From assembly GCA_023213395.1 (NCBI GenBank), contig CM041465.1, positions 72,051,741 to 72,115,740 on the forward strand: 64,000 nt of DNA, in the 5' to 3' direction. Positions 43,295-54,117 of this stretch are shown one piece after another. Position 1 is the first letter of the stretch; each line of letters begins with the position of its first letter. The translations under genes were made by a program, and so were the position numbers. The notes beneath the pieces were generated by a model, which ran no database searches, had not been told where the DNA came from, and worked only from the letters and a program-made list of their open reading frames with translations. This DNA comes from Cycas panzhihuaensis. Lineage: Eukaryota > Cycadophyta.

Positions 43295-44332
43295 TTACTT
43301 CAATTGAACTTCTTCCGGCATTGGTAGTACTCTGTTGTTGTTGTCCAATAGAGTGAAGGTTACCTTTTCCCAATTCTGGAGGCATTGTGTTTTGTATAAC
43401 CAGGGCCTTCCTAGTAATGCCGGGTAGGGTGTGGCTCCTTTCTCTGTTTCCACAATTGTGAAGTCAATTCTTACCACTATCCCTGCCACGTCTACTTTGA
43501 TATTGGCCAATCTGCCCATAGGTCGTACCAATAGCTCATTCGCCAACTTCAACGAATAAGTCGCTGCTTCCAACTTCGGGCTTCCCAATTTACACCATGT
43601 TGCAGCCGGTAACACATTTACTGCTGCGCCTCCATCCACAATTACTCGAGGGAATGTTTCTCCCAATACTGACATAGTTACCATTGGGTCCATGTCGAAT
43701 GATGGTATAATTTGTTTTAAACTTCTGGTCACTCCTTTTTGTAATACTCCTCCTTTGATCCAGTCAATAACTTGAGACAGAGGAATAGTTAACTGCAACT
43801 GTTTCACTAGATTTTCCATCAATAACAACATTCTGGGAATATCTTCTGCTGGTAATCCTTTAAACAACTCTTCCATTTGCACCATTTGGGGTTTTGCCGT
43901 AGATTCTTCTGGTAGTTTTTCTGGCTCTTTTTGTTTATTTTTCCAAACATAAACATATTTTGTTTCCGGTTTACCCATTGGTAGTATATTTTCCTCCCGG
44001 ACCAAACCATCTAACACTTGTTTCGCTTGTTTGTACCGATCCATTTCTGTTGGGGGGTTTGGATATCCTTCATCCAATTTCTCTTTCTGTTTGTTCTGTA
44101 GTTTCACATTCTTAGTTTCTGGCATGATTGTCATCAGATTAGTCGCTTTAGCTTTACCCTTACAATCCTCCGTTTTGTGGTCGCTAGGGCCACGATTCTG
44201 CCTCTGACGGCCTTCGTATTCTTGCTTCATTGGGCATTCTGACTTCCAGTGCCCAAACTGTAGGCAGATGAGGCATCTCCCCATCGGCTGTTTCTTTCTC
44301 GAGGGTTCGGGTGCGCCCCTCGTTGTATACAC
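43295..44332 (-). CDS. GypF zinc knuckle, linker and aspartic protease, open over 345 codons
   Basis: Residues 20-40 hold a CCHC knuckle, CLICLQFGHWKSEC. A K/E/P-rich linker follows to about residue 170. The protease domain has VTMSVLGETFPRVIVDGGAA (active site DGG near 43625-43640), LKLANELLVRPMGRLANIKV, PYPALLGRPWLYKTQCLQNW and EKVTFTLL. This is one intact reading frame, the best conserved part of GypF. Confidence 0.92.
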   Translation of the reverse strand: MYTTRGAPEPSRKKQPMGRCLICLQFGHWKSECPMKQEYEGRQRQNRGPSDHKTEDCKGKAKATNLMTIMPETKNVKLQNKQKEKLDEGYPNPPTEMDRYKQAKQVLDGLVREENILPMGKPETKYVYVWKNKQKEPEKLPEESTAKPQMVQMEELFKGLPAEDIPRMLLLMENLVKQLQLTIPLSQVIDWIKGGVLQKGVTRSLKQIIPSFDMDPMVTMSVLGETFPRVIVDGGAAVNVLPAATWCKLGSPKLEAATYSLKLANELLVRPMGRLANIKVDVAGIVVRIDFTIVETEKGATPYPALLGRPWLYKTQCLQNWEKVTFTLLDNNNRVLPMPEEVQLK

Positions 44333-45400
44333 ATTCGGTGGGTTGCCTCTTCCCCGACCTCGACCTCTGAATGCTTTCCCTCTGGGATTGTAGAAACAAT
44401 CCTTGGTTGTATGGGTATCAACCTCACATATGTGGCACCACTTCTCCTGGCAGTGCGTCGCTGCTTTGTTTTTAAGTTCGGATCACATTCCGGGTGGTAT
44501 GTGAGTTTTCTTCACGTATATGGCACCACTTGGTTACCCTTCCAGTGTGCTCTTTCTTTTTGGGCATCTCTTCTTCTTCCTGGTTATTTCTGATTTTCAA
44601 TCTTGCTACCTCTTTTCTTAATGCTTCCAATTCCGATTCCTCTTCTGCTACCCCTACCTGGCAGAAGGGTCGATTATCTTGGTTACCTTGACTCTCTAAT
44701 CTCATCTTGTAATCTTAACAGCAAGGAATCTTGTCCTCCTGCTTGGGCATCCATTTCCATCTCGAAATCTAATGCCAAATCCTTAGCATTCTTAAATGAC
44801 TTTAGCGGATGAGCATGCATCATAGCTCGCAACTTCTCATTCAGCCCTCTCACGAAGTAATTTTTCATATTATGATTCGTGATCGTTTCATTGATCATGC
44901 TCGCTGCAATAATCTTCATTCGGCTAATGTAAGTTAGGACGGATTCCCGACCTCTGCTGATCTCTCATTGTGGCGATTTCCACAGCCTTCATTCTTATCG
45001 AAACTTTTGGAATCTCTCTTCAAACGCTTTCTTAATCTTTACCCATGGCTCATTTTGTTTGTTTCCTTATACCAAGCCAAGGGTACTCCTCTCAATGTCT
45101 GATGAGCGTGCTTTGATTTCATCTTCGTCTATAATCTTTTGACATCAATGAGGTTACGAAATAGATACACGGGCTCTGCTGCGTCAAGTATCATTAAAGA
45201 TTAGTTTCCCAAAGTCTCTATAATCGTCCATTTTGGGAGATTGCAACTGTCCCCCACCTGATGGTGATCTTTCCCCTCCTTCGTCCTTTGGGGATGCATT
45301 GGGAGTAACTACTTTGCACTATCTTTTCCAAAGCAATGATTTTTGAATGGAGTTTTTATGTGTATAGGTTCCACTACACCTGGAACTTGTATAGTCAATG
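44333..45400 (-). pseudogene. GypF Gag core and further zinc knuckle
   Basis: A knuckle CHICEVDTHTTKDC near 44430, a decayed duplicate (CHIREENSHTTRNV) near 44510, a coiled-coil stretch (SELEALRKEVARLKIRNNQE), then gag core pieces MKNYFVRGLNEKLRAMMHAH and LKSFKNAKDLALDFEMEM (44919-44683), and TLRGVPLAWYKETN near 45080. Frameshifts separate all of them. Confidence 0.85.
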
Positions 45401-46001
45401 GTGTTACCGTAATGTAAGATTGATCCGATCCCCTTTCTGTCGAATCTTCAAAAAGCTATCTCGTTAGCTTGTTTTCCCAATATCTTGAGACCTTCCTCCG
45501 CCTTCTTATCGCTGTCGCCTAGGTCCTTCGGGCTGTCCTCCACTGGTATACTTCCCTATGTTAGGATCTCTTTATGCTTTTCGTCCACTTTTGGCTTCCC
45601 TTCAATCTCCGGGCTAAACAAATCATCTCGATGAGTGGTGTCAATACCATGCGTTCGCCATTAGTTTCCTCTTCCTGAGGTGTCTGGCCTCCACTTGCCT
45701 CAGATCCTTCAACGGACTGTCGCTTAGTCTCGTTGTTTTGCGAACTTAATCTCCTCGCCCTTCTGAGTTTTGCTTCTTTTGACCATCTTAGTGCCCTTTA
45801 TCTGCTGGTTTCTTTTTCCTTAGGTGAAGTATCCTTCTGGGGCTCTTTCGACCTTGAAGGCCTCTTAGGTGGCATTGGAAGGTCCCACAGTGCCGGTGGC
45901 TTAGTTACAGCCCGCCATCACGATGGCAGCCAGGGTCCTCTGCCCTTTACACATTCTTTTTCCTTTGAAACCCCTAGCCCCGTCCCTCCTCAACGGACGT
46001 A
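45401..46001 (-). pseudogene. GypF Gag N-terminal region
   Basis: A broken K/E/P-rich frame (PPKRPSRSKEPQKDTSPKEK near 45850). The plus-strand ORF 45733-46002 is its shadow. Confidence 0.5.
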
Positions 46002-46014
46002 GGCAACGGAACCA
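46002..46014 (-). other. GypF primer binding site
   Basis: Minus strand TGGTTCCGTTGCC, one base from the LTR start at 46016. Same as the GypD site. Confidence 0.85.
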
Positions 46015-46015
46015 A

Positions 46016-46824
46016 TGTTGACTTCGCTGGATCTTGTTACACTTACGAGATACCCCTTTGCTGCACTTGTCAAGGTTACACAGCGCTATAGTCTAGTTTT
46101 AGGATCATCAACATGGTTATTCACATACATTCCATATATAATTCACGAATGGTACACGCTGATGCAATCAATACATACTTGACAAATCATCATCACAACC
46201 TCAAGCATACACCAATTTCCACGTAACTCTTCCTTTATTAATTCAATAGTTTATTTACACAGAGGCTGGAATGCATTCCTGAGCATTCCAAAGACATCTG
46301 ATCATACATTACATATGCGTACCGGATGGTACTTATCATACATTCATGCTCCAATCGGGTCATCATGCGTCTTGTCTCTTGTACCTGGCGTGCCGTGATA
46401 TCGGCTCTCACCCTAACCAAGTGAATCATGTGTACCTCCTTAAGTACTCCTGCTGGTACCTTTTGGCTGAAGGGTTGTATTTTGTCATACGTACCCCTTC
46501 ATCATGCGTGCCTCTTCACTTAATCACTTTGTTTGGCCTTAATTAATTAGTCCTTTGGATCCGTGCGATAAAATGCGTACCTGCAGTACCTCCACGGTCT
46601 TCACCGGTCCCACAGGTCGTGCGTACCGCCGTTTAGTTCCGTTCCGCTTGATGCGTTCACGTCATGCGTACCTATTCAGTGCACGCACTGTCATACGCAC
46701 CGAATGCTTGTTTTTACGCGTTTTGCCTCGTGCGTACCTCCGTACGGTCCGTACCTGCACAACTCGGGTTATCTGACCTACCTCTGGTCCTCACACAGCC
46801 ATTGGGTCACTTTTGACTCCAACA
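46016..46824 (-). repeat. GypF 5' LTR
   Basis: 809 bp partner of 36426-37240, followed by AATTA (46825-46829). Many GCGTACC motifs. Confidence 0.94.
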
Positions 46825-47091
46825 AATTACACCAAACAGTGTCAAGAAAAGGAAAATATTTGATCTATAACATCATTTCCAGTCATTCAAAGAAACCAGG
46901 CCAGGTTACTAACTCTGATCTTTATTCCCAAGTTGAGCATACTTTGGTGGTAGCAAAGAAGCAACTTTATCAGTAAACTAAAGAACAGGTCGATAAATAG
47001 CAGCAGTGAGATAGATTCGCTACTCAAGAAGTATTGTTCCAGTCCAATAACCTTCCTGTGCAGCAGTTGAACTTCTCCTGCCCCGTCCCTA

Positions 47092-47280
47092 ACGAATTCC
47101 ATCACCACCTTTTGAGGTAGAATATTTAGGCATATCATATGAAGGATAAAGCCTTGCTGCAAACCCAATATTCAAAATTGTTCCATGATGGTCTCTTGCT
47201 TGCATAACTTGAATTGCCAGGCGAGTATAGTCAATGACATCTATTAGATTTATCTCAATAGTGCGCCTCCATTGACCACT
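47092..47280 (-). pseudogene. Short-chain dehydrogenase/reductase gene fragment
   Basis: Minus-strand frame WRRTIEINLIDVIDYTRLAI, QVM, then HHGTILNIGFAARLYPSYDM, PKYSTSKGG. This is the classic SDR segment from the N-x-x region helix to the catalytic YxxxK (Y-S-T-S-K). The preceding strand motif has IGFAA where the family has a Ser. It resembles plant 15-hydroxyprostaglandin-dehydrogenase-like SDRs. The Rossmann GxxxGxG end and the C-terminus are missing. It lies in H, antisense, on the other side of GypF from the kinesin fragment. Confidence 0.85.
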
Positions 47281-47600
47281 TCTCCTTGTTGTGTATATTA
47301 TGTTGTTTCTCCCAAAATCTCTATTTTCTCTAGAACTCCAAATAGATGCACTCCTCTCTCGATCGACTGTTCAAGCCCTCAAAACCACAAATAACAAATT
47401 GTAACTCTCTGCTCAACGTGAAGCTTTGAATGTCAGAAGCTCCCACAGACGGATTATCCATTTGCCTGCGATCTCTATCTAGCAACGTCGTTCTCTGGTC
47501 CCCCGTGCAATGGCGGCATCTCCACGGCTGCGGCGGTGATAGGTGCAGTAATGGCGATTAATAGCGAGCGGCGTGGCGGCAAGCAACGACCCATTTTTTA
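47281..47600 (-). other. GC-rich 5'-end-like segment in H
   Basis: 47460-47590 is GC-rich and CpG-bearing, unlike its surroundings. An ATG on minus at 47461 opens MDNPSVGASDIQSFTLSREL, then the frame is lost. It may be a captured 5' UTR plus first exon. No family recognised. Confidence 0.45.
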
Positions 47601-49101
47601 AGAATTCAAACTTTTTTTATTTTATATATATTTTGTTTTTAAGTTAAAAATTTTAATTAAGTTTTATATAATTTGGATTCTGCGTTTTAAAAGATTTAAG
47701 CCCCTTAATCTTAGTCCTTGGTTATAAGACCATTTCTATGTGACCGTTACTTATCATTAAAGGGGGTCAATAACTATTATAAAGTTTTTTTTCTTTTTAT
47801 TTTTTTTATTTTTTATTTTACATAGGGTAATTGGCAAATTTTTGCCATAACTTTTGACTAGGTCATTGGTTTCTGATGAAACCAATCCTATTGCGTCCGG
47901 AATTTTCTGTAGTATGATTTTGACTAGTCATATGACCAATTTGGAACTGATTTGACCCATTTTTAGTCAGTTCAAAGTCAATCAGCAATTTTTTGAGCCT
48001 TTTTAAACTTTTTTACAAAATCACATTTTTAACATATTATATTTTATTACCGGGAGATTATTTTCCACCCGGATTTGTTCTGCCATCATCGACTATCAAT
48101 AAACTTCATTACCATCCATTTACTTTATTTTTTAAGATTTATTTTAATCATTATTTTAATCGCTGAAAGTGACACTTTAGTGTTTTTCAACACTTTTTAA
48201 ACTTTTTACCATAAAAGTACTTGTTGCTAATTTTATTATAACTTTTCTGTTTTACATCAGAAATCAATTTCGTTAGTTTCGTTGGAAAGCTGACTCACTC
48301 CTCTTCGAACCGACACTATTTTTTATACGTTTTAAAGTATTTTTGCCAATTTTCAAAAGCATTAAAGTTGAGGTACTTAATAGACTTCAATCTGCCATAA
48401 TTACACATTTTGTATATATTATTTCTCAAATTTTCAATTGAAAGTATATTGAGCAACCTTTATAAACTATAATTGATCATTTTACAGCATTTTATAAGTT
48501 TTTTATTAGCATTTTTATATTATTTTGAGTCCCAGGCTTCTGTTAGGTCTTAAAACGAGGTCTATACCTTTGGTTCATCAAAATTTGACTGGTAGGAACC
48601 CGTTTTCAAAACGGTCAGTTCCATTGAATAGACATTTCATTAATCTTCATACTAGTAAAGTTTCATGTTATTTTGACATCGTTTAGTATAGATTTGAAGC
48701 TACTAAATTTGAGTATTTAAGATACACCAACATTATCTTATTCTGACATTTTATTTTTCATTTTTAAAGTTTATTTCAGATTTGCATATTTAAGAGGATA
48801 TTTGTTACACTTCAAATTTGCTTATATATTCATTATATTTCAAATTCTATCTGAAATTATATCTTATAAGGTTGTCATTTATTTGAAAGGCATACATTTA
48901 TTGAAAAGTACTTTTTTATTCATCCTTGTTAAAAAGATCATTCACTTTACATTCACTTTCCAAAACTTTTTTTTTGATTTTTCAAAGGGAATTACATTTC
49001 TTTCGAAGAGTATATTTGACATCATATAAGTTTATTCATTTATTGAGTTTTTTTGACCTAGTAAAAGCATATTTCTTTTATATACTAAATTTTTTGGTAA
49101 A
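47601..49101 (+). other. H interior, AT-rich, no gene seen
   Basis: About 1.5 kb of T-rich sequence ahead of the gag ATG. ORF 48802-49029 is low complexity. I see no tRNA, repeat array or coding similarity. Confidence 0.6.
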
Positions 49102-49929
49102 ATGACAATCAATCCTGATCAAGTGCAATTTCCTATATTTGATGGCCATAATTTTTCACTATGGCATCAAACAATGCAACATTATTTTATTATGCATGAT
49201 CTTTGAACTTACTTACAGAATGAATATGATGTTAGTATTAAGGAAAACATTAAAAAAGACAATGAAGCCCTAGCTTTGATATTTTGCACTATAAATGATG
49301 ATATCTTTTCAAAAATTTGTGAACTAAAGACTTCCAAATCCGTGTGGGACATTTTGATTTCTACTTATGGGGGAGATACCCTCAATGTATTTGACGTTGA
49401 TTTTGTTGAGCATGTGAAACAGTTGCCAGAACAGGTGAATTGTAATGAAAAGACCAAGGAAGATACAAATCAAATGCATGATCATCTTGTTGCACAAGAA
49501 CCTGATCCTCCATTTGAGGGGAAGAGATATGATGATATAACAGTTACATATAACACAAAGTCTTCAAAAGATAAAGTTCAAGTTCAAAGTTTTCTTAATG
49601 TTCCAGTTGATAAAGTCAAAGTTGCAGCTACATATATATGTTTGAATCAAGCTTCATTTACTTACAGCTTTTTTGCACCACTTCATGGTAAAAATACATA
49701 TATTGCTAAAAGGATGAGAAGAGTTGATAAAGATCAAACTAAGAGACTGAATTTTAAAGTTTTTTTCAAGTACAAATTCCATAAATTTAAAGAGAAGACA
49801 TTGTTTGTGATGACCATTAAGGGGGAGAATGTTGGGGTTAATAGTCATCACCCCACTCCCACCTTCCAACTAGGAGTGCACACCTCATTCTCATCAATTT
49901 ACACGTGGGTGCTCAACATGTGTAGGTAA
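49102..49929 (+). pseudogene. H partial copia-type Gag with unusual C-terminus
   Basis: ATG at 49102 gives MTINPDQVQFPIFDGHNFSL, then WHQTMQHYFIMHDL, the DUF4219-type gag start. There is a stop TGA at 49204-49206, then an open frame with VWDILISTYGGDTL, the UBN2 block. The gag pattern ends there. The remaining ~180 codons (VEHVKQLPEQVNCNEKTKED onward) match no pol domain I know. The frame passes through the purine tract and 100 bases into the 3' LTR, stopping at 49929. Looks like a gag fused to unrelated sequence by internal deletion. Confidence 0.7.
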
Positions 49930-50233
49930 GTATAAGGTAAATTTAGTTAATTTGAGTTAAGTTTGTTTTGAGTTAAGTTTGATTATTTTATTGTTATTTG
50001 AATTTCAGGGGTTGAGGAGTTTCCCTCCTCTCCCAAACTATATATTTTGTGAGGTGTGCAACCCTGATGTCTTTAGACACTGCCTTCATTTTAGACATTT
50101 GTAATGTTCTTCTACAACAATGGATTGAATATATAAGTTTTATGTGTTTATGCTATTATGCAACAATGATATATTGATTTATGATTCTCTCTTTTATGTT
50201 CTGCCCTATTCTCCTACGTTCCATTTTCCTTCA
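49830..50233 (+). repeat. H 3' LTR
   Basis: Partner of 33467-33871, followed by ATCAT (50234-50238) and the resumed CopG RT. Confidence 0.94.
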
Positions 50234-50238
50234 ATCAT

Positions 50239-51089
50239 TAGTTATCAGAGAGCAAACTGTTTCCATGGGGGGTGCACATGGCTTGCACTCCTCCATTTAA
50301 GATTTTTTTGGAAGATTCTTTGCATATTTTTCTTGGGAAATAAAAAATTCATTCCCCTTCTGATATATTTTAATTCCCAAATAGTAATGAAGTTCACCCA
50401 AATTTGACATTTCAAATATGTCTTCCATTTCTTGCTTCACCTGGTTGATGGTATTATCATCATTCCCTGTGATAATTAGATCATCAACATAAACAACAAT
50501 GATGGTGACCAGATTCTTTCCTTTAATTTTTATGTATAAACTCAAATCAAATTCACATCTTCTGAATCCATCCTCTCTAAGGTGCATGTCTAGTTTCTCA
50601 TACCATACTCGTGGAACCTATTTTAGTACACAAAGGGCCTTTTTTAGTCCACAAACTAAGTGTTCACTACCTTCTTTTATGAAGCCAAGAGGCTGCTCTA
50701 TATAAACTCTCTACCAAATCTTTGTCCAAAAAGGCGCTCTTTCCATTAAACTATATAATTTTCTAGTTACATCATGTTGTTAGAGCTATGACAATTCGAA
50801 TTGTGATCATCTTGGCTACTAAAACAAAAGTTTCTTCATAGTCAATCCCTACAGTCTAAGTATACCCCTTGGCAACTAGTCGAGCTTTATACTTCTCAAT
50901 GCTCCTATCAAGTTTTTCCTTGATCTTATAAACCCATTTACATCCAATTATGAGTTTTTCTTTAAATAGTAGTACCAAATCCCATATTTCATTTTGTTTA
51001 ATGGTAAGAAATTCCTTTTCCATTGCAATTTTCCATCTTTCATCTCTATAAGCCTCTTCATAATTTTGTGGTTCAATAGAACAAATCAA
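50239..51089 (-). pseudogene. CopG reverse transcriptase
   Basis: From right: PQNYEEAYRDERWKIAMEKE, IGCKWVYKIKEKLDRSIEKY, KARLVAKGY, then a broken KSAFLDKDLVESLY region and an open frame MHLREDGFRRCEFDLSLYIK with the catalytic YVDD intact at 50480-50491, then MSNLGELHYYLGIKI. Interrupted at 50239 by element H; it continues at 33466. Confidence 0.92.
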
Positions 51090-52062
51090 GATTTGATGTT
51101 TTTGAAGCCTAGATCACTGCTCGAAAGTCTCACCCTTAGAATCTTATAAAGTTTTTAGATATCATTTGGGTATTCAGGTATTAGACTGATAGGATTCCCT
51201 CGGTTGTTCATTTGTTGCTAAAAAAATAATATTTGTGGTATCTTCTTTCAAGTCATTTCCTTCTTGAGAAACTGATGGTTGACTCTTGTGGAGGTATGAT
51301 TTCTTTCTCTACTAATTTTTTGGGGAAGGTAACTTCCTAGACTTCTTCCTTTGGTATTTCATCAAAGGTTACATATTTGCTGATATAGATTTTGTTTGTC
51401 TTCAAGTCCAAGCATCTATATGCTTTGGACTTGTTGTTGTACCTGACTAGGATGCATCTAATGCTCTTATCATCTAGCTTAGATATTTTTTGATTTGGGA
51501 TATGCACATAAGCACTGCTTCCAAAGATTTTGATATGGCTAATGTTCGGTTTCTTTTCGAACCAAGCTTCGTCAAGAATGAGTTTTCCAAGGGCACTAGT
51601 GGGACATCTATTCATAAGGTAGATTACAATGTTGACTGCTTCAACCCAACAAACATTTGAGACTCCTTTCTCTTTTAATATGCATCTAGCCATTTTTGTT
51701 ATTGATTAGTTTAACCTCTTTGCAAACCCATTTGACTGGGGAGTTTAAGCAATGGTGAGCTGCCTGCAGATGTCATGGGCTTTACAATACTTGTAGAAGT
51801 CATTAGAGGTGCATTCCCCTCCCCTATCTATCCTTAAGACTTTAATCTTGTGCCCACTCTCTAATTTAACTACAACTTTGAATTGTTTGAATATGTTGAA
51901 AGCTTATGATTTGTTGGTAATTAAATACACCCAAGCTTTTCTACTGAATTCATATATGGAGGAGAGGAAATACCTAGCACCATTGATGGAGTTTGGGGAG
52001 ATTGGTCTACATAGATCACTGTGTACTAGTTCAAGCTTTGTTTGAGCCCTCCATGTGCTTAG
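51090..52062 (-). pseudogene. CopG integrase
   Basis: Core pieces ELVHSDLCRPISPNSINGAR, LRIDRGGECTSNDFYKYCKA and TPQSNGFAKRLN (Glu replaced by Lys), then an open frame (51693-51337) MARCILKEKGVSNVCWVEAV, PTSALGKLILDEAWFEKKPN, IKIFGSSAYVHIPNQK and ISKYVTFDEIP. 51090-51336 is the linker to RT with stops. Confidence 0.9.
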
Positions 52063-52620
52063 CTAAAAATGAGATCTGTGTTGTTTTCCTAGCATGCATC
52101 CTTCACAGACATTAGAGTTAATTGAGATATTTGGAATACCATGAACCATATCGGACATTTTGAGCATTCTTAGAATGTCATTTGCAATATGCCCATACCA
52201 AAAATGCCAAATTTTATTATTATCAAAACTACATAGAGAGAGAGCATGAATAATAGGTGTAGAGACTAATTCATATAGCTTATTAGTCTCTATTCCTTCA
52301 ACTATTACAATATTATTTTTCATTTTGTCACAAATGAAACATTTATCTCCATCAAAGATAATATAAAGTTTTTTCTTTTTTGTTAGTTGTAAGATAGATA
52401 AGAGATTTTTCCTTAAGCCAGGTATACAAAGGACTTTACCTATTTTTTGAACTTCTCCTTTTATTCTAATAGCAATAATTCCTCTTCCTCCAATCATTAG
52501 GGTGGAATTATCCCCAAGCTCCACAAAGTCACTATCAGGATGCAGGTGAAGACTCAAATCAATCACTTCTAGCAGTCATATGATGAGATGCCCTAGAGTC
52601 GATATACCAATCATGGTAGG
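52063..52620 (-). CDS. CopG protease and GAG-pre-integrase
   Basis: YIDSGASHHM active site at about 52590-52615, then the open 167-codon frame: LHPDSDFVELGDNSTLMIGG, VLCIPGLRKNLLSILQLTK, and the zinc segment IWHFWYGHIANDILRMLKM, CEGCMLGKQHRSHF. HHCC residues retained. Confidence 0.9.
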
Positions 52621-52940
52621 ATTGAATGGATGGTGCTAGTGTTGTAATGAAGGTAGTCTCTTCTTCATCTTCTGTTGGTTGCTCTTTGCTAGAATCTCTT
52701 GCATCTCTCTTTCCTTGGGCAATTTCAACTCTCCTTTGATGACAATCTCTAATAAGTTGGCCTGCTCTCCCACAACAATAACAAGTTTAGGTCTCTTCCA
52801 TTCTTCCTCCTATAGCTCTTCCTCTCCCTCTTGATCGACTTCTAAATGGACCTCTACCTCTAAGATGAACCCTGGTTGCAAAGCTTTCCTCAAGCTCCCT
52901 TGTTTCCTTACGTAGTGGGCCCAGATTTCAAATAGCAGAC
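52621..52940 (-). pseudogene. CopG Gag C-terminal part
   Basis: RVHLRGRGPFRSRSRGRGRA linker and a zinc knuckle CYCCGRAGQLIRDC, followed by the acidic spacer EQPTEDEEETTF before protease. Upstream gag is missing: similarity ends near 52940. Confidence 0.85.
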
Positions 52941-54117
52941 AGATGATAATAGGTTGAGTTATAGAATAATTCTCCTCCTTATCCACTTTTGTGCCTTGTA
53001 TTTTATGCTTGCATTTATCAAGCTTATAATGAGAGTTTCATCATTTTATGTCCATGCTTCGTCCTTTATGTCTACTCAATAGATCATGTCGTGGGATTTA
53101 GTCGAAGGCCCAACATAACAATACAAAGTTGCAAGAAAAAACATCTCCTTCTATGGTTTAGATGTGAGGCAACTAGTAAAAGATGTTGTCTCTAATTAAG
53201 GATGCTTATTCAAGATGAACTCCAACCTCATACTACTATATCATAGTTATCTATTGTCCAAGGATCCCTAAAAAGTTTTATTTTCCAATAGATAGCATAC
53301 ATTTACAACAATAATTCTTCATAAAATAACACTCAACAAACATAGTTCATCCATCCATGCAATATAACATCCATACATTGATAAAATAATAACAGAAATT
53401 GAAGTGATAAATGATAATAGTAGAACAATAAAACCTGATACAATATCCAACAACATTTGTAACTCTCTTCGAGGTAAGAGCAATCCTCCAATAAGCCCAA
53501 GGCCTTAATGGCATGGGGCAAATATCCCAAATGATAATAAATTCTCCAAGATGGTTTTACAAATGATCAAGATTTTCTTATTTATTGAAAGGTGTGGAAA
53601 TTTGTTCCAACTCCAACCTAGGTTCAAAACTCATAGAGCACAAAACTACATTCATATAATATGCAAAATAAAAGACAATGTGAGGAGATTGAATTTGTCA
53701 ATTCTCCAATAATCAAAAACATTTCATTAATCACACCCTCAGATTACATTACATCAATATTGAGCCTCATATATACATTCATTTTATAGTTATGAGAGAG
53801 GCTTTTGGGAATATGAAGGGTTGATCATGCAAGATGACATTTGGCACCTTGTATGATCAACTTACATAAGTGTTACAATGAGGTGTGAGAAAAAAAGACC
53901 CCACATGCTTAGACTCACAACATCATGTTATAACTTAACACAAACATGAGACTATTACCCTTGTAGTGTACTAGCATATTAACATTACTTTATATTACAA
54001 ATGTACATTACATTTACAAGAGATTAAAGAGAATTAATGAAGTCAGCATTAATTCTTCTATCACCCTCCCTTATGTGAAAAGAGGCCTAATGGCCTCACA
54101 ATCCCAAGATCTACAAG
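52941..54117. other. AT-rich region with an LTR-like end
   Basis: No coding support. The segment ending TTCTTCTATCA at about 54062, followed by CCCTCCCTTATG, looks like a minus-strand LTR start (TGATAGAAG) next to a purine tract (AAGGGAGGG). A plausible partner was not found. CATATATACATTC near 53765 could be its TATA region. Confidence 0.4.

Larger units (their letters stand above)
36426..46824 (-). mobile_element. GypF: Ty3/gypsy element of the GypD lineage, TSD AATTA
   Basis: LTRs 36426-37240 and 46016-46824 (TGTTGACTTCGC to TTGACTCCAACA), flanked by AATTA (36421-36425 and 46825-46829). Minus order is LTR, primer site, gag, zinc knuckles, protease, an extra gag-like ORF, RT, RNase H, integrase, ORF3, LTR. 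Shares primer site, FLDD box and ORF3 with GypD, but sequence is clearly diverged. Frames are broken except for long stretches in protease, the extra ORF and RT. Inserted in element H. Confidence 0.95.
33467..50233 (+). mobile_element. H: non-autonomous LTR element carrying plant gene fragments, TSD ATCAT
   Basis: LTRs 33467-33871 and 49830-50233 are about 95 percent identical by eye and flanked by ATCAT (33462-33466 and 50234-50238). A primer site TGGTATCAGAGC lies at 33874-33885 and a purine tract ATTAAGGGGGAGAA ends at 49829. Without nested GypF (36426-46824) the element is about 6.4 kb. It encodes only a partial copia-type gag near its 3' end. On the opposite strand it carries fragments of at least four unrelated plant genes (35111-36100 and 47092-47280). 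A nested Helitron-like carrier for the fragments cannot be excluded. Confidence 0.92.
32532..52940 (-). mobile_element. CopG: Ty1/copia element, split by H, 5' end missing
   Basis: Pieces are 32532-33466 and 50239 to about 52940. Left to right on plus: 3' LTR, purine tract (minus TTAAGGGGAGG), RNase H, RT end, [element H], RT, integrase, protease, gag end. It stops inside gag near 52940; no 5' LTR similar to 32532-32757 is seen. It inserted in the GypE RNase H. Confidence 0.88.

Noticed and set aside
45733-46002. 89-codon plus-strand ORF
   Set aside because: Shadow of the K/E/P-rich GypF gag N-terminal region on the minus strand.
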